A stretch of 14,543 nucleotides of DNA, taken from the NCBI GenBank assembly GCA_045594105.1, contig JAZNXY010000053.1, forward strand, positions 1-14,543, given 5' to 3'. Below are positions 1 to 7,788 of the stretch, piece by piece. The notes beneath the pieces are model-generated. The model made no database searches. It was not told the origin of the DNA and worked only from the letters and a program-made list of their open reading frames with translations. Source of the stretch: URNF01 sp045594105. GTDB lineage: Bacteria > Bacillota > Clostridia > Oscillospirales > Acutalibacteraceae. Made by a program: the position numbers and the translations under genes. Every line of letters starts with the position of its first letter. The stretch's first letter is position 1.

Positions 1-1
1 A

Positions 2-826
2 GAGCCGCAGGATATTTGCATTGCTGTAGAGCGTGGTATCGATTTTCTCAAAAAAGAGATGGAAATCGACATACAAACGGAGGAAGGTGTCGTAAAGCAT
101 ATTTCCTTTACATGCAATGGAGACGTAAGAACCGCACTGAATACCATAGAAAACTGTATCAACGCATCCATACCGAACGAAAACGGTGATATTTTTGTCA
201 CCATGGAAACGGCGGCACAGATGACCGGACGCAGTGCGGTGCGGTATGACAAAAACGGAGAAGAGCATTACGATATTTTGTCTGCATATCAAAAATCTAT
301 GCGTGGCTCTGACCCTGATGCCGCTTTGCACTATCTTGCACGGTTGCTGGAGGCAGGTGACCTGCCTTCTGCGTGTCGTCGGCTGATGGTGTGTGCGTGC
401 GAGGACGTAGGGTTAGCATATCCGCAGATTATGCCTATTGTGAAGGCGGCTGTCGATATTGCTTTGCAGGTAGGTATGCCTGAAGCTGCTTTGCCTCTGG
501 CCGATGCGGTCATTATGGTGTGTCAGGCACCGAAATCGAATGCGGGTCACGATGCGATTCACGCAGCTATGCAGGATGTCCACAACGGACAAACCGGTGC
601 GGTGCCTCGCCAATTACAAAACAAACACTATGACGGTGCGGAAGTGGAACGCAAGGGACAATTCTATTTATATCCACACGATTATCCGCACCATTGGGTA
701 GAACAACAGTATCTACCAGACGCAATAAAGGATAAAGTATACTACGTGCCGGGCGACAACAAAACCGAGCAGGCATTTGCAGCATACTGGGATGCTATTA
801 AGAAAAAGGGAAAGAAACTGACGTGA
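2..826 (+). CDS. rarA: Replication-associated recombination protein A (RarA/MgsA), C-terminal part; start lies before the window
   Basis: The reading frame is open from base 2 to the TGA at 824-826, giving 274 visible residues. RarA is an AAA+ ATPase related to clamp-loader subunits and Holliday-branch helicase RuvB. It acts at stalled replication forks in the cytoplasm. The visible part starts in the AAA+ lid. The sensor-2 motif GDVRTALN lies near visible residue 40, followed by the helical tetramerisation region typical of the family (YDKNGEEHYDILSAYQKS, then GSDPDAALHYLARLLEAG). The Walker A and B motifs would lie upstream, outside the window. An internal ATG at 59 is not the true start, because conserved sequence continues in frame before it. 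The 3' end overlaps the next gene by four bases (GTGA), which suggests cotranscription and translational coupling. Family assignment is confident; a role beyond fork repair is not visible here. Confidence 0.93.
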   Translation, partial: EPQDICIAVERGIDFLKKEMEIDIQTEEGVVKHISFTCNGDVRTALNTIENCINASIPNENGDIFVTMETAAQMTGRSAVRYDKNGEEHYDILSAYQKSMRGSDPDAALHYLARLLEAGDLPSACRRLMVCACEDVGLAYPQIMPIVKAAVDIALQVGMPEAALPLADAVIMVCQAPKSNAGHDAIHAAMQDVHNGQTGAVPRQLQNKHYDGAEVERKGQFYLYPHDYPHHWVEQQYLPDAIKDKVYYVPGDNKTEQAFAAYWDAIKKKGKKLT

Positions 827-2499
827 AAACTGTTATCACTTGTATCAATTCTAAGTTTATACATTCCTCATTGGCCCCATGGTATTTGCTGTCGGGTGTA
901 CGTACATATGCAAAACTGTCGCATCATGCGTTTGTGCGTGAGTTTACCGTAAATCAAAATGTTACCGACGTTGTCGCTGCACTGGCGGCGGAAAAAGCTG
1001 ATTGTTATGCGTTTTGCGTATACATATGGAATGTGCGCTTTTTGAAAATGTTACTGCCGCTTTTACGAGCGGCAGTTCCTGCATCTGTTATTATTTTAGG
1101 CGGCCCCGAGGTGTCGCATCGACCTCAAAACGCCTTAGAGGAATTGGGTGTTGACTATATCTGCATCGGTGAAGGGGAGCGGTCTTTTCCTGCGTTGTTG
1201 GATGCTATAAAAGAACAAACGCCGTTATCCGCTCTCGCCGGTATATGTTTTTATGAAAACGGTATCTATCACGTAACACCGCCGCTTGCGACAGATATCC
1301 CGCCTACGCCGTTCGTGCCCGAATATTTTGAAACACTCAATAATCGTATTGCGTATATCGAAGGGTCACGAGGGTGTCCGTTTTCCTGCGGATTTTGCTT
1401 ATCCGGACGGGATGATTGTCTGCGGTTATTTCCGTTGGAACGGGTAAAAGCGGATATTTTACGGTTGGCGGTGTCAGGCGCAAAAACCATCAAATTTGTT
1501 GACCGCACTTTTAACTGTCACAAAAAACGCTGCGAAGACATTCTGCGTTTTATTCTTTCAGAGTACGGCAAAGGAATTCCTACCGACCTATGTTTTCATT
1601 TTGAGGTAGCGGCGGATTTGTTCGAGCAAGAAACGTTAGAGCTGCTTGCCACCGCCCCAAAAGGTCTTTTTCAGATGGAGGCAGGGCTGCAGAGCTTTCA
1701 TCAGCCCACGCTGACGGCTGTTACCCGCAAGACCAATATAGATTCTATCTGCAAAAATGTGCAAACAATATTGGCGGCGGGCAATATACATCTGCATATT
1801 GATTTGATAGCGGGGCTGCCGTACGAGGATTTTCATACATTCCGTGAGTCGTTTAACAAAGCGTACGCCTTGCAACCGCATATGCTACAGCTCGGGTTTT
1901 TGAAACTCTTACACGGTTCGGCATTGCGTGAAGCGGCAAAGCAGTATGGATATTGCTACGGTACAGAGGCACCGTACGAGGTATACCGTTCTCACGAGAT
2001 GACCGAACAGGAGTTTTTGAAATTACACGCCATAGAGGATGTGTTAGAACGACTGTATAACAGCGGCAGGTTTATGTTTACGCTGCAATACGTATTAAAA
2101 ACAACAGATATGACTCCGTTTGACCTGTTTGCTGCTTTTGCGGAATATCTGGAACAACAATCCGTTCACGCAGATACCGTATCGCTAGATACGTATATTA
2201 GTTATGTTTGGACCTTTTTCTCTGCGCTGCCGCAGATTGATCGGAATACGTTATGGGATGCATTGGTATTGGATTGTTATTCATCAAGACAAATACACCG
2301 TTTACCGCCATGTTTATTTTCGAAAGATGCACGTATAGCTAAAATCAACCGCCAGCTCGGAAAAAGCGGTGTAAAACGTGGCATTGCTGTGTTGAAATCC
2401 AAAGTAAATACGGTCGCAGTGGTAGAATATACCGACCGCGACCGCGTGACAAGCAGATACCCTTTACAGGTGTTTCCGCTCGGTGTATTTGATATTTAA
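823..2499 (+). CDS. B12-binding-domain radical SAM protein with C-terminal DUF4080-like region
   Basis: The 558-residue product has the two-domain order of cobalamin-binding radical SAM enzymes. A Rossmann-like B12-binding domain covers roughly residues 1-150 and includes IILGGPEVS and the IGEGERSFPALL segment. A radical SAM barrel follows, with the iron-sulfur cluster motif CPFSCGFC (C185, C189, C192) and the GLPYEDF segment. The C-terminal tail (EYTDRDRVTSRYPLQ) resembles DUF4080 proteins, which are common in Clostridia and whose substrate is unknown to me. The enzyme would cleave S-adenosylmethionine reductively in the cytoplasm; methyl transfer or ring rearrangement is possible but not shown. 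The GTG start overlaps the rarA stop (GTGA), with a purine-rich AAAAAGGG about 12 bases upstream. The stop is interlocked with the convergent flippase gene, and a candidate terminator lies inside that gene. Confidence 0.88.
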   Translation: MKTVITCINSKFIHSSLAPWYLLSGVRTYAKLSHHAFVREFTVNQNVTDVVAALAAEKADCYAFCVYIWNVRFLKMLLPLLRAAVPASVIILGGPEVSHRPQNALEELGVDYICIGEGERSFPALLDAIKEQTPLSALAGICFYENGIYHVTPPLATDIPPTPFVPEYFETLNNRIAYIEGSRGCPFSCGFCLSGRDDCLRLFPLERVKADILRLAVSGAKTIKFVDRTFNCHKKRCEDILRFILSEYGKGIPTDLCFHFEVAADLFEQETLELLATAPKGLFQMEAGLQSFHQPTLTAVTRKTNIDSICKNVQTILAAGNIHLHIDLIAGLPYEDFHTFRESFNKAYALQPHMLQLGFLKLLHGSALREAAKQYGYCYGTEAPYEVYRSHEMTEQEFLKLHAIEDVLERLYNSGRFMFTLQYVLKTTDMTPFDLFAAFAEYLEQQSVHADTVSLDTYISYVWTFFSALPQIDRNTLWDALVLDCYSSRQIHRLPPCLFSKDARIAKINRQLGKSGVKRGIAVLKSKVNTVAVVEYTDRDRVTSRYPLQVFPLGVFDI

Positions 2500-4061
2500 G
2501 GGTTTAACGAAGAATATATTGTGTCAGACGACCTTCGTGGCATAATGTCCCGCAGGTCGTCTTTTGTTATAATACCGAACAAGAATGAAAGTGTAAAAAA
2601 GAGTACCGTGATGGTGATAATACCTGCTGTTACACGCAATATGGGCGTGTCTATAGTTTTTACATTGTGCAACAAAAGCCAACCGCCGGCGGCGGAAAAA
2701 ATGATAAAAATAGGTTGTAAAATCCACCGACCCCATTGGATACGCACCCCTGTGACCTTCAGTAATCTCTGCAGATTCAGATAGGAGGTAAGCAGGTTAC
2801 TAAGTACCATAATGAACAAAAATCCTCCCATGCCTTTACGGGGAACGAGAACAACAATCAGTAAAATACGTGCCGCAGAGTCTAAAATATTGTACCACAG
2901 AGAGCTCATTTGTTGATTAAGTCCTTTTAACATACCGTCTACGATGCTTTCAAGATACATAATTGGCATCAGCGGTGCCAGAACACGCAGTAAAAAGCCA
3001 ACATCACGGCTATTATACAGGATTTCCCCAAAATCATACGCAAACACTGTAAATAATCCGCTCAGCCAGATAGACATCAGCAGGGTGACACGTAATGCTT
3101 TCCCGACAGCACGGTTTACTTTCTGCTTTTCACCTAAGGTGTGTGCCTCGGACAATTCGGGAATGAGTAATGTAGATACCGAGGAAAGGAAGGAAGAGGG
3201 GAAAAACAGTAACGGCAAAGCCATGCCCTTTAACATGCCGAATTGCTCTAATGACGTTTGTGTAGTGCCGCCAAAAGCGGTCAGCTTTTGCGGTACAAGC
3301 ATATTTTCAACGGTGCGTAACCCTGAGTTCAGATATCTTCCGGCAGTTATTGGTGCAGCTATGTCTAACAAGCGATGTAAAACACTGTGTTTTTTCTGTA
3401 TACAATGCGTTGGTTTTAAGGTTTTTATGTTTTGTAAATCACAAAAATATCCGACTATCATTATAAGTGATGACAGAATCTCGGCAAAACCGTCACCGAG
3501 GATGACCGCCAAACACGCAGATTCCACAGTATCATTTAAGATCTGCAAAAAAACAAAGATAAAACCGATACGTGCGATTTGTTCGGTAATTTGAGCAACG
3601 GAAGGCAATACGGTTTTTCTGCGTGCCATAAAATAGCCGCGCAGACAGGAGGTGACCCCCATAAACGGTAAGCTGATACCGAGTGCCTGCAATGACGGCA
3701 AAGCACGTATGTCTTTCAGAAAACGTGTAGCGACAGGGTTGGCAAGCATAAGAATGGACACAGCAGAAACAGCACCCGCCGCTATGCACAGCGGTACGGC
3801 ACGACGTAAAACTCGCCTCACCGTACGTGCCGAGCCGCATACCAATTCATCTGTTACCAATCGTGCTACCGCTGTACAAATCCCCGTAGAAGCAAAGGTG
3901 GATAACAACACGTAAACAGAAAAAACCAGCTGGTATAAGCCCATACCTTCCGCACCGATACGTCCTGACAGGTAAATGCGGAAAATAATGCCGATAGCAC
4001 GTAAAACAAGTGCTGTTGCAGTCATCACTGTCGCATTTTTCATAAATTCCTTTTGTTGCAT
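2496..4061 (-). CDS. spoVB: SpoVB/MurJ-type lipid-linked oligosaccharide flippase (MOP superfamily)
   Basis: The 521-residue product is strongly hydrophobic throughout, as expected for about 14 transmembrane helices. The N-terminus reads like SpoVB: an amphipathic start, then a helix leading to GRIGAEGMGLYQLVFSVYVL, later LRGYFMARRKTVLPSVAQI with the familiar LRGYF segment. A mid-protein FPSSFLSSVSTLLIPELSEA region matches the SpoVB second-half pattern. SpoVB proteins sit in the mother-cell membrane of sporulating cells and are thought to flip lipid-linked cortex peptidoglycan precursors. AGGTGA lies six bases before the ATG. The gene follows the small PGB gene by eight bases, so it should be the last gene of a four-gene unit. 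Its TAA interlocks with the TAA of the convergent radical SAM gene on the palindrome TTAA. Clostridia carry several paralogues, so a vegetative polysaccharide role is possible. Confidence 0.82.
   Translation of the reverse strand: MQQKEFMKNATVMTATALVLRAIGIIFRIYLSGRIGAEGMGLYQLVFSVYVLLSTFASTGICTAVARLVTDELVCGSARTVRRVLRRAVPLCIAAGAVSAVSILMLANPVATRFLKDIRALPSLQALGISLPFMGVTSCLRGYFMARRKTVLPSVAQITEQIARIGFIFVFLQILNDTVESACLAVILGDGFAEILSSLIMIVGYFCDLQNIKTLKPTHCIQKKHSVLHRLLDIAAPITAGRYLNSGLRTVENMLVPQKLTAFGGTTQTSLEQFGMLKGMALPLLFFPSSFLSSVSTLLIPELSEAHTLGEKQKVNRAVGKALRVTLLMSIWLSGLFTVFAYDFGEILYNSRDVGFLLRVLAPLMPIMYLESIVDGMLKGLNQQMSSLWYNILDSAARILLIVVLVPRKGMGGFLFIMVLSNLLTSYLNLQRLLKVTGVRIQWGRWILQPIFIIFSAAGGWLLLHNVKTIDTPILRVTAGIITITVLFFTLSFLFGIITKDDLRDIMPRRSSDTIYSSLNP
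2526..2570 (+). terminator. Candidate rho-independent terminator for the radical SAM gene, inside the convergent flippase gene
   Basis: AGACGACCT at 2526-2534 pairs perfectly with AGGTCGTCT at 2554-2562 (9 bp, 19-base loop) and is followed on the plus strand by TTTTGTTAT. The hairpin begins 26 bases after the radical SAM stop codon. Read on the minus strand the same hairpin has no U-run, so it appears oriented for the rightward transcript. It lies within the last codons of the flippase. The large loop and interrupted T-tract make it weaker than a textbook terminator. Confidence 0.5.
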
Positions 4062-4069
4062 AGCTTCAC

Positions 4070-4639
4070 CTAATTGGGATTGGTTCTTTCTACAGTAAGG
4101 TCATATACCAAATCATTGTATAATGCGGTAATGCGATTCCACGTTCTGCGGTCGGTAACCCCTGTGATTGGCAGCCCTACTACACGTTGCATCGAACGAA
4201 CAGCTTGGGCTGTACTGTCGGTATATTCCGCACTGACGGTCGGAAAGGGAATATTCCGAAAAACCGTAGCAATGCTTCTTAACATAATGTTTAGGAAATA
4301 TACGGCATCTTCTATATCTCCTGTCCGCAAGGCAACACCGTCTCCCGGTCGAAACGCAAAAATCGGGATGACCGCCATATCCTTTTCTCTAGATGTATTA
4401 TAGGTATCAATCAATCTGTCGTATGTGTTCCTGTCTACTGTACCTGTTATCGGTAAACCGTATGCCTGCTGAAAGCTCTGTACCGCTTGGGTGGTAGCAG
4501 GACCGAAAACACCGTCAACCGACACATTGGAGACGCCGTTACGATTGATTTCCAGTTCACGTAACATCTTTTGTATCTCTTCAATATAGATACGTCCCTC
4601 TTGGGTTATATCGTTATCCGGAAAAGGTTTGAATATCAT
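4070..4639 (-). CDS. Small protein with two peptidoglycan-binding (PG_binding_1-like) modules
   Basis: The 189-residue product is almost entirely two PGB modules. The first (about residues 15-90) contains VDGVFGPATTQAVQSFQQ and YGLPITGTVDRNTYDRLI; the second (about 100-180) contains STAQAVRSMQRVVGLPIT and GVTDRRTWNRITALYNDL. These three-helix modules usually carry cell-wall hydrolases to peptidoglycan. Here no catalytic domain is attached. The N-terminus (MIFKPFPDNDITQEGR) has no signal peptide or membrane segment, so the route to the wall is unclear. The ATG overlaps the upstream stop as ATGA, and GAGG lies seven bases before it, indicating translational coupling to the SpoIID-like gene. The second module is more divergent than the first. 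Domain assignment is confident; cellular role is inferred from neighbours only. Confidence 0.8.
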   Translation of the reverse strand: MIFKPFPDNDITQEGRIYIEEIQKMLRELEINRNGVSNVSVDGVFGPATTQAVQSFQQAYGLPITGTVDRNTYDRLIDTYNTSREKDMAVIPIFAFRPGDGVALRTGDIEDAVYFLNIMLRSIATVFRNIPFPTVSAEYTDSTAQAVRSMQRVVGLPITGVTDRRTWNRITALYNDLVYDLTVERTNPN

Positions 4640-6036
4640 ACCGCATCCTCCGTATGTACAATACCGCTGTGTTGATCGGCACGCTTGTTGTTACCGTTAC
4701 GTAAATCTGCGTAAAGCGAGGCAATGCTGTTCCAGGTGGCAGGCCCTACAACGCCGTTGACCTCTAAACCGAAGGTACGCTGAAATGCTTCTACCGATGC
4801 GGCAGTTTGATTACCGAATACACCTGTAATAGGAACAGCCGGGATTTCGGGATACACTTCAGAAATGTAGGTCAGATATTCCTGCAAGGTGGATACGGCA
4901 TCTGCTTGTGTCCCTTGCCTTAAGACAAAACCGGGGTAAACCGCAACACCGCCTTCCAAGCTGTTAGTGGTCGCTATAATGCCACGATAGACACGGTATA
5001 ACGATTGCCATGTATTAATCCCCACAATGCCGTCTATCGGCAAGCCAACCGTTTGCTGAAAAGCTCTCACGGCTGCTTCTGTGGGGGTATCGTATGTACC
5101 GGTTATCTCAATTTGCGGTACGGTATCGTAAAACTCACCGACTACCGCCAAAAAATACTGTAAATTGCGCACGTTAAGGCCGCTGTCTCCGCTTTGCAAA
5201 ACACCCGGAAACTCTTTGGAAATTTCTTCGGTGGAAATCCCTTCGGAATCCAATTCGGACAGTCGTTTTACACCATTGTAAATGCGTACAATTTTATACC
5301 ACGTGGCAGGTCCAATGATGCCGTCGGGGGTCAGGTTAAAAATACGCTGAAACTCCTTGACTGCGGCTTCGGTTTCCTGCCCGAAAATCCCGTCGACAGG
5401 ATTGATTTTCGGAATGGCGGGATAATTGCGGGATATGCGGTTTAACTGCACCTGTTTAAAACGGACCTCGTTACCCGCTTCTCCCAGACGTAGCGGCTGA
5501 CCGGGATAGGAGGGCCCTGCCGCCTGTACAGGGGCGTTTTCCACAATAGCAATGTCATCTCCATAATAGTTTTGCAGAATTTCAAAAGGGGAGAGACCGC
5601 TTTCTGCCAGAGGAACAGTACCCCATTGAGACAATCCTTCGCAGGTGCTGGTTGTGCCATTACAATACTGCGTAAAATACGGCTCAACCGACCCTTCCCG
5701 TATGACATAGCTGTTAAAGATTTCATCCACAATGCGACTGATATTTTCAAAGATATTACGATTGGGAACAAATGCCTGGTCATAACGGGTGGTGTTTGTT
5801 ATATCAAAGTTATATCCTTGACTTGGATACCACTCGGTATATACACGGTTCAGTGCATAAGAAATCTGTGCATAGATATTCGCACGAATTGCACTCTCGG
5901 GCCAGGTGGGATATATCTCGCTGGAAGCTACATTTTTGATGTAATCGGGAAAGGAAAGGGTTACATTTTCTGCAGCAGCATTCGGTGCACCCAGATGTAC
6001 TGTGATGGTTTCGGGGATAAACGGTTCACCGTTCAT
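4636..6036 (-). CDS. SpoIID-like domain protein with three C-terminal peptidoglycan-binding modules, no signal peptide
   Basis: With the start at 6036 the product has 466 residues. Residues about 25-165 follow the SpoIID/LytB pattern: NVASSEIYPTWPESAIRANI, where E40 aligns with the glutamate essential in SpoIID lytic transglycosylases, then FDITNTTRYDQAF, then EGLSQWGT and ESGLSPFEILQNYYGDD. C125 and C132 precede the SQWG motif and may correspond to the zinc-binding cysteines described for Clostridioides SpoIID, but the spacing should be checked. Three PGB modules follow at about 183-255, 277-352 and 367-443, each with the pattern G-x-FG/YD-T-x2-AV-x2-FQ and a TW near its end. Classical SpoIID is membrane-anchored and degrades septal peptidoglycan during engulfment; here no signal peptide or anchor is visible. 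The gene overlaps both neighbours, by 11 bases upstream and 4 downstream. Active hydrolase versus binding-only protein is unresolved. Confidence 0.78.
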   Translation of the reverse strand: MNGEPFIPETITVHLGAPNAAAENVTLSFPDYIKNVASSEIYPTWPESAIRANIYAQISYALNRVYTEWYPSQGYNFDITNTTRYDQAFVPNRNIFENISRIVDEIFNSYVIREGSVEPYFTQYCNGTTSTCEGLSQWGTVPLAESGLSPFEILQNYYGDDIAIVENAPVQAAGPSYPGQPLRLGEAGNEVRFKQVQLNRISRNYPAIPKINPVDGIFGQETEAAVKEFQRIFNLTPDGIIGPATWYKIVRIYNGVKRLSELDSEGISTEEISKEFPGVLQSGDSGLNVRNLQYFLAVVGEFYDTVPQIEITGTYDTPTEAAVRAFQQTVGLPIDGIVGINTWQSLYRVYRGIIATTNSLEGGVAVYPGFVLRQGTQADAVSTLQEYLTYISEVYPEIPAVPITGVFGNQTAASVEAFQRTFGLEVNGVVGPATWNSIASLYADLRNGNNKRADQHSGIVHTEDAV

Positions 6037-6796
6037 TTTGCTGCCCCCTTTGCGTTGCGTTTTTGCTGACCTCAGGAGCACCTTCCGTATACACTTGCTC
6101 ACGGTTAGAAGTGTCTCCTTCGGTTATGGGTATCAGATCTACCGGTTGTACTGCAGTAATACCCCCATACATGGGTATTTCACGCAGCAAAATCGGATAA
6201 AAACCATCGGCACGTACGTACATATTGTAATATGTAAACGGCGTGGCATTGTCGGGTGATAAAGAATAGACAGCACTGACTGCGGGCAAAGTAAATAAAG
6301 GAGAATATCCGCTTATATCGGTACGTGCCACCTGCTCAAGCAGCTCTTCCTCATTGATAATACGTGTAATAATCACCTGTGCATTGGACACGGGCAATGC
6401 TCCTCTTGCTGTGGTAACAAAAGCTTTCAGATATCCCAAAGACATTTCCTGCGGTGGCGGTGCACTCGGCGGTAAAACCTCGCCTTCGACATCATATAGA
6501 GGGAAAGGCGGGAGCGTAGTTGGCGGCGGTGTAGGTGCCGCATCTGTTTGTCCTTGCATTTCTTCATTTACGGCATTGTTTTCTGCTTGTGCTGCGGTTA
6601 GATTGTCGGTTGGTGCGACAGGCGTTTGTTCTAAATCCTCATCAGCATCCGGCTGCGGCACCTGCGTATCAAGCGGTGCCATTACAGGCGTTGCTTTCTC
6701 TGTCCGTTCGTCGTGCTTTCGCTTCATTGCGAGCATTTCTTCATTGTAGCGGCGAATCAGTTCGTCTACGGGAACGGTTATATCTTCTCTAGCCAT
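6026..6796 (-). CDS. Acidic/Pro-rich protein with C-terminal carboxypeptidase-regulatory-like beta-sandwich domain
   Basis: The 256-residue product has three parts. Residues 1-35 are charged and probably helical (DELIRRYNEEMLAMKRKHDE). Residues 36-118 are a low-complexity linker rich in Pro, Ala, Thr, Glu and Gln, with PTPPPTTLPPFP and LPPSAPPPQE. Residues about 119-224 look like a carboxypeptidase-regulatory-like domain: GYLKAFVTTARGALPVSNAQ, a TD-x-SGYSPLFTLPA turn, then VRADGFYPILLREIPMYGG. Such folds are usually structural or binding modules on extracytoplasmic proteins. Nevertheless no signal peptide or membrane segment is visible. The last 30 residues are polar and look disordered. The ATG has GGAG seven bases upstream. 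It is the first gene of the run leading to the SpoIID-like, PGB and flippase genes, which suggests an envelope or spore-layer role; that is inference, and no enzymatic activity is implied. Confidence 0.62.
   Translation of the reverse strand: MAREDITVPVDELIRRYNEEMLAMKRKHDERTEKATPVMAPLDTQVPQPDADEDLEQTPVAPTDNLTAAQAENNAVNEEMQGQTDAAPTPPPTTLPPFPLYDVEGEVLPPSAPPPQEMSLGYLKAFVTTARGALPVSNAQVIITRIINEEELLEQVARTDISGYSPLFTLPAVSAVYSLSPDNATPFTYYNMYVRADGFYPILLREIPMYGGITAVQPVDLIPITEGDTSNREQVYTEGAPEVSKNATQRGQQNER
6044..6050 (-). promoter_or_regulatory. Ribosome binding site that sets the SpoIID-like start
   Basis: On the minus strand AAGGGGG lies seven bases before the ATG at 6034-6036. The in-frame ATG at 6102 would add 22 residues rich in Lys and Arg (MSKCIRKVLLRSAKTQ...) and would extend the overlap with the upstream gene from 11 to 77 bases. 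The conserved domain begins well after residue 23, so the shorter form is preferred. Confidence 0.75.
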
Positions 6797-6860
6797 ACCT
6801 TTTCTCCTTTCAGAGAGTGAGATACTTAACGTATACGTGAAAGAAGAGGAGAATATGCAA

Positions 6861-6896
6861 AAGCGCGGTAATGCTGTTACACATTACCGCGCTTTT
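6861..6896 (-). terminator. Rho-independent terminator after galU, probably bidirectional
   Basis: A perfect 14-bp stem pairs 6861-6874 with 6883-6896 around an eight-base loop; its core is GCGCGGTAATG. It begins 10 bases past the galU stop. On the minus strand it is followed by TTTT counted with the stem edge; on the plus strand a longer T-run follows. No rightward gene ends here, so its main use should be ending the leftward galU transcript before the SpoIID-like cluster. Confidence 0.85.
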
Positions 6897-6905
6897 TTTG
6901 ATTTA

Positions 6906-7778
6906 TCAGAAGGTTTTTACCAGCTCTTTGAGATACGCTCGGAAGTCTGTACCAATTTCAGGGTGGGTGAGAGCCACTTCACAGGCGGCTTGCATAACAC
7001 CTAATTTGTTGCCCATATCATAGCGTGTTCCAACGTAATCCACGCCAATCATGCCCTTGGTTTTTGCAAGCTGCATCATAGCATCGGTTAACTGGATTTC
7101 CCCGCCTGCACCGGGCGGGGTGTTATCAAGGATATCAAAGATTTCTGCAGGCAACACACAGCGGCCCAGTATGGAGTACAGAGACATGATCTGGTCGGGC
7201 TGCGGTTTCTCAATCATATCGGTTACCGAGAAAACACGATCACCTAAAGGTGAAACCTCTAAAGAACAGTATTTAAGAATTTGTTCAGGAGTTACCTCTT
7301 TAATACCCACAACGCCCTTGCCGTGCTGTTCATATGCACGGCAAAGCTGTCCACAAACCGGGTCTTCGCTCAAGATGACATCATCACCGTACAAAACAGC
7401 GAACGGCTCATTACCAACAAAACTGCGTGCACAGGAAATGGCGTGACCTAAACCTTTGGTCTCTTTCTGACGAATAAACGTAATGTTCGCCAAATTGGCA
7501 CTGGCACGAACCTGCTCTAAAACGGCAGTTCTGCCACTGGCTTCCAAACGTGTCTCCAACTCAATGGCATGGTCGAAATGGTCCTCAATCAAACCCTTAC
7601 CACGATTGGTGATAATCAGAATATCCTCAATACCTGCGGCAACCGCTTCCTCGACGATATACTGAATGGCGGGCTTGTCTACAATAGGCAACATTTCTTT
7701 TGGCATCACCTTGGTGATAGGCAAAACACGGGTACCGAGTCCCGCTGCGGGAATGACTGCTTTACGAACTTTCTGCAT
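6906..7778 (-). CDS. galU: UTP--glucose-1-phosphate uridylyltransferase
   Basis: The 290-residue product has the full length of bacterial GalU/GtaB. It makes UDP-glucose from UTP and glucose 1-phosphate in the cytoplasm, feeding cell-surface glycan, glycolipid and teichoic acid synthesis. The N-terminal nucleotide-binding signature is intact: VIPAAGLGTRVLPITKVMPK, followed by EMLPIVDKPAIQYIVEEA. Further family segments are FAVLYGDDVI, with the metal-binding aspartates, VTDMIEKP, and GGEIQLTDAM near residue 225. The ATG has AGGAGG six bases upstream; this site overlaps the TAG stop of the preceding gene, so the two are cotranscribed and probably coupled. A strong terminator follows. The enzyme could serve the polysaccharide or spore-envelope genes next door, but it lies in a separate transcription unit. 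Confidence 0.95.
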   Translation of the reverse strand: MQKVRKAVIPAAGLGTRVLPITKVMPKEMLPIVDKPAIQYIVEEAVAAGIEDILIITNRGKGLIEDHFDHAIELETRLEASGRTAVLEQVRASANLANITFIRQKETKGLGHAISCARSFVGNEPFAVLYGDDVILSEDPVCGQLCRAYEQHGKGVVGIKEVTPEQILKYCSLEVSPLGDRVFSVTDMIEKPQPDQIMSLYSILGRCVLPAEIFDILDNTPPGAGGEIQLTDAMMQLAKTKGMIGVDYVGTRYDMGNKLGVMQAACEVALTHPEIGTDFRAYLKELVKTF

Positions 7779-7788
7779 TTTTATCCTC

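Noticed and set aside
2521..2784. Plus-strand 87-codon ORF, and another of 216 codons at 2944-3594
   Set aside because: Both are antisense to the flippase, whose transmembrane pattern and SpoVB motifs are continuous; the antisense products show no domain or ribosome binding site.
5572..6069. Plus-strand 165-codon ORF antisense to the SpoIID-like gene
   Set aside because: The minus-strand frame has SpoIID and PGB motifs throughout, and the antisense frame has no recognisable motif.
6354..6749. Plus-strand 131-codon Ser/Gly-rich ORF
   Set aside because: It is the shadow of the Pro/Ala-rich linker on the minus strand; repetitive composition keeps several frames open.
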